A stretch of DNA of 5,303 nt from NCBI GenBank assembly GCA_021772355.1, contig JAJFMB010000137.1:1-5303 (forward strand), written 5' to 3'. Position 1 is the stretch's first letter; every line of letters starts with the position of its first letter. The notes under the pieces are model-generated. The model made no database searches. It was not told the DNA's origin and saw nothing but the letters and a program-made list of their open reading frames with translations. This DNA comes from Chlamydiota bacterium. GTDB lineage: Bacteria > Chlamydiota > Chlamydiia > Chlamydiales > JAJFMB01. Position numbers and translations under genes: made by a program. Positions 4,382 to 5,303 of the stretch are shown here, piece by piece.

Positions 4382-5303
4382 AAAACCCCAATAAACCAAA
4401 AGGTTGACGAGCGAAAAGGGAATGCCGTATTTGGCAAACTGAAAAAAAGAAAACCCTTGCTCCCCCCTTTTCTCGGCATTTTGAATAATAATAATATTGC
4501 TGGCAGCCCCGAAAATTAAAAAATTCCCCGCAATTGTGCTCCCTGCAGCAAGAGCCATAAGGGAAGATGTTCCTTGAGAAAGTTGATCTAAAATAGGAAG
4601 GTAGAGAGCCACCATTGGAACGTTGGAGATTAACTGACTCAACAACAATCCCATCGTCAAAATTCCCAACAAGGTTATCGACTCTCCCGTAAGAACCGAC
4701 AATCCATCCTTTAGCGTTGATGTTTGCCACACGCTTTCCATTAGAATAAACATCGCAATAAAAAAAACAAGCGTGTGCCAATCGACCCCTTTCACAATCT
4801 CCTTTCTATCCGAACTCACCACTAAAATTATAACTGCGGGAATAAGCGCAATTAAAGGAAGAGGAAAGCGCCACTTAAAATCAAAGTGAAAACTTACAAT
4901 ATTCATCAGAATCATAAAAATAATGAGTCCAACAGCAATAAGAGTTACTATTTGTAGGGCATATTTTTTTTCACCTACAAGTCGATTAGAAGTTAAACGA
5001 AGCTTGTCCTTGCGCATCATAAAAAGAGAAACAAGATAAAGAAGAAAAAGATTGATAAGTGTAGGAAGAGCCAAATAAGATAAAAATGTAGCAAAAGGAG
5101 AACCAACATCTGTCTTCAAAGCGATAAATAGATTTTGCGGATTTCCAATGGGAGACATCACACTCCCAATCGTAATAGAAAAGGCTAAAAGCAGCAGAAG
5201 TTTGTCAACTGCAATCCCCCTATGACGTCCAATCGTAATTAAAAGAGGCGTTCCCACGATTGCCACCGTATCATTCATAAGCAACGCAGACAAAAATCCT
5301 GAC
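4358..5303 (-). CDS. ArsB/NhaD-type ion transporter, C-terminal part (cut by right edge)
   Basis: Integral inner-membrane transporter of the ion transporter superfamily (ArsB, NhaD and citrate/dicarboxylate carriers). The frame is open to the right edge, so the N-terminus (perhaps 90-110 residues, by comparison with full-length ArsB of about 430) is missing. The TTG at 5293-5291 is an internal leucine (SGFLSALLMNDTVA), not a start. Counting that leucine as 1, the family's two matching halves are visible. The first has NDTV (7-10) and IGSVMSPIGNPQN (42-54). The second has DWHTLVFFIAMFILME (171-186), SNVPMVALYLP (223-233) and AGNFLIFGAASN (255-266). These paired Asn-rich segments form the re-entrant loops at the transport site. 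About eight to nine hydrophobic stretches remain, with a charged cytoplasmic loop near 94-110. The substrate (arsenite, sodium/proton, or an organic anion) cannot be decided, and no arsR or arsC is in view. Convergent with recR, with a 24-bp overlap. Confidence 0.85.
   Translation of the reverse strand, partial: SGFLSALLMNDTVAIVGTPLLITIGRHRGIAVDKLLLLLAFSITIGSVMSPIGNPQNLFIALKTDVGSPFATFLSYLALPTLINLFLLYLVSLFMMRKDKLRLTSNRLVGEKKYALQIVTLIAVGLIIFMILMNIVSFHFDFKWRFPLPLIALIPAVIILVVSSDRKEIVKGVDWHTLVFFIAMFILMESVWQTSTLKDGLSVLTGESITLLGILTMGLLLSQLISNVPMVALYLPILDQLSQGTSSLMALAAGSTIAGNFLIFGAASNIIIIQNAEKRGEQGFSFFQFAKYGIPFSLVNLLVYWGFLYISSAH

Noticed and set aside
4386..4410. Possible recR terminator formed by AACCAAAAGGTT
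   Set aside because: Only four base pairs, no T-run follows on the plus strand, and the bases are fully explained as transporter coding sequence.
4284..4781. A 165-codon minus-strand frame in a second register over the transporter gene
   Set aside because: It is Cys/Gly/Arg-rich with no family features and lies entirely over the transporter frame and the recR 3' end, both of which carry clear motifs; it is a shadow.
5291..5293. TTG as the start codon of the transporter
   Set aside because: The frame is open upstream to the edge and the preceding residues (Ser-Gly-Phe) continue the family motif before the NDTV segment, so this is an internal leucine codon of a truncated gene.
1..5303. CRISPR arrays, insertion sequences, tRNA or rRNA genes, phage or defence genes
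   Set aside because: I saw no regularly spaced repeats, transposase motifs, terminal inverted repeats, cloverleaf sequences or rRNA-like stretches; apart from the short gaps the window is filled by the listed genes.

Overview
The window looks like chromosomal DNA from a bacterium of the phylum Chlamydiota, probably one of the environmental (Parachlamydia/Waddlia/Simkania-like) lineages. This rests on a compact fabH-fabD-fabG-acpP cluster directly next to recR, which I recall as the arrangement in Chlamydia (CT236-CT240 in C. trachomatis), and on a RecR that reads like the chlamydial version as I remember it. The genus cannot be fixed without a search, and the base composition (moderately AT-rich) is only consistent with this placement.

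Layout: (1) Positions 1-476, minus strand: the N-terminal 158 codons of an unrecognised protein that continues beyond the left edge. Its Shine-Dalgarno can be buried in a 10-bp RNA hairpin. (2) Positions 477-743: an intergenic gap holding that hairpin, a protein-like but broken short reading frame on the plus strand, and a GC-rich hairpin that ends the fab operon. (3) Positions 744-3673, minus strand: a four-gene type II fatty-acid synthesis operon in the transcription order fabH, fabD, fabG, acpP. Its genes are 10 nt apart, overlapping by 10 nt, and 23 nt apart. Catalytic residues are intact in FabH, FabD and FabG, and the phosphopantetheine serine is intact in ACP. (4) Positions 3674-3784: a 111-bp divergent spacer between fabH and recR with a good -10 box for the operon and an 8-bp inverted repeat covering its -35 region. 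(5) Positions 3785-4381, plus strand: recR, recombinational repair. (6) Positions 4358-5303, minus strand: the C-terminal 315 or so residues of an ArsB/NhaD-type (ion transporter superfamily) membrane protein running off the right edge and overlapping the recR 3' end by 24 bp.

The fab genes work together. FabD loads malonyl groups onto the ACP made by acpP. FabH condenses acyl-CoA with malonyl-ACP to start a chain. FabG carries out the first reduction of each cycle. The remaining steps (FabZ, FabI, FabF, acetyl-CoA carboxylase, ACP synthase) must be encoded elsewhere. RecR and the transporter have no evident functional link to this pathway.

Most of the window is ordinary core genome, and I see no clearly new system. 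The points most worth a second look are the inverted repeat in the fabH/recR spacer, the hairpin over the start of the left-edge gene, the Glu-to-Ala change in the RecR Toprim motif, and the unrecognised left-edge protein.
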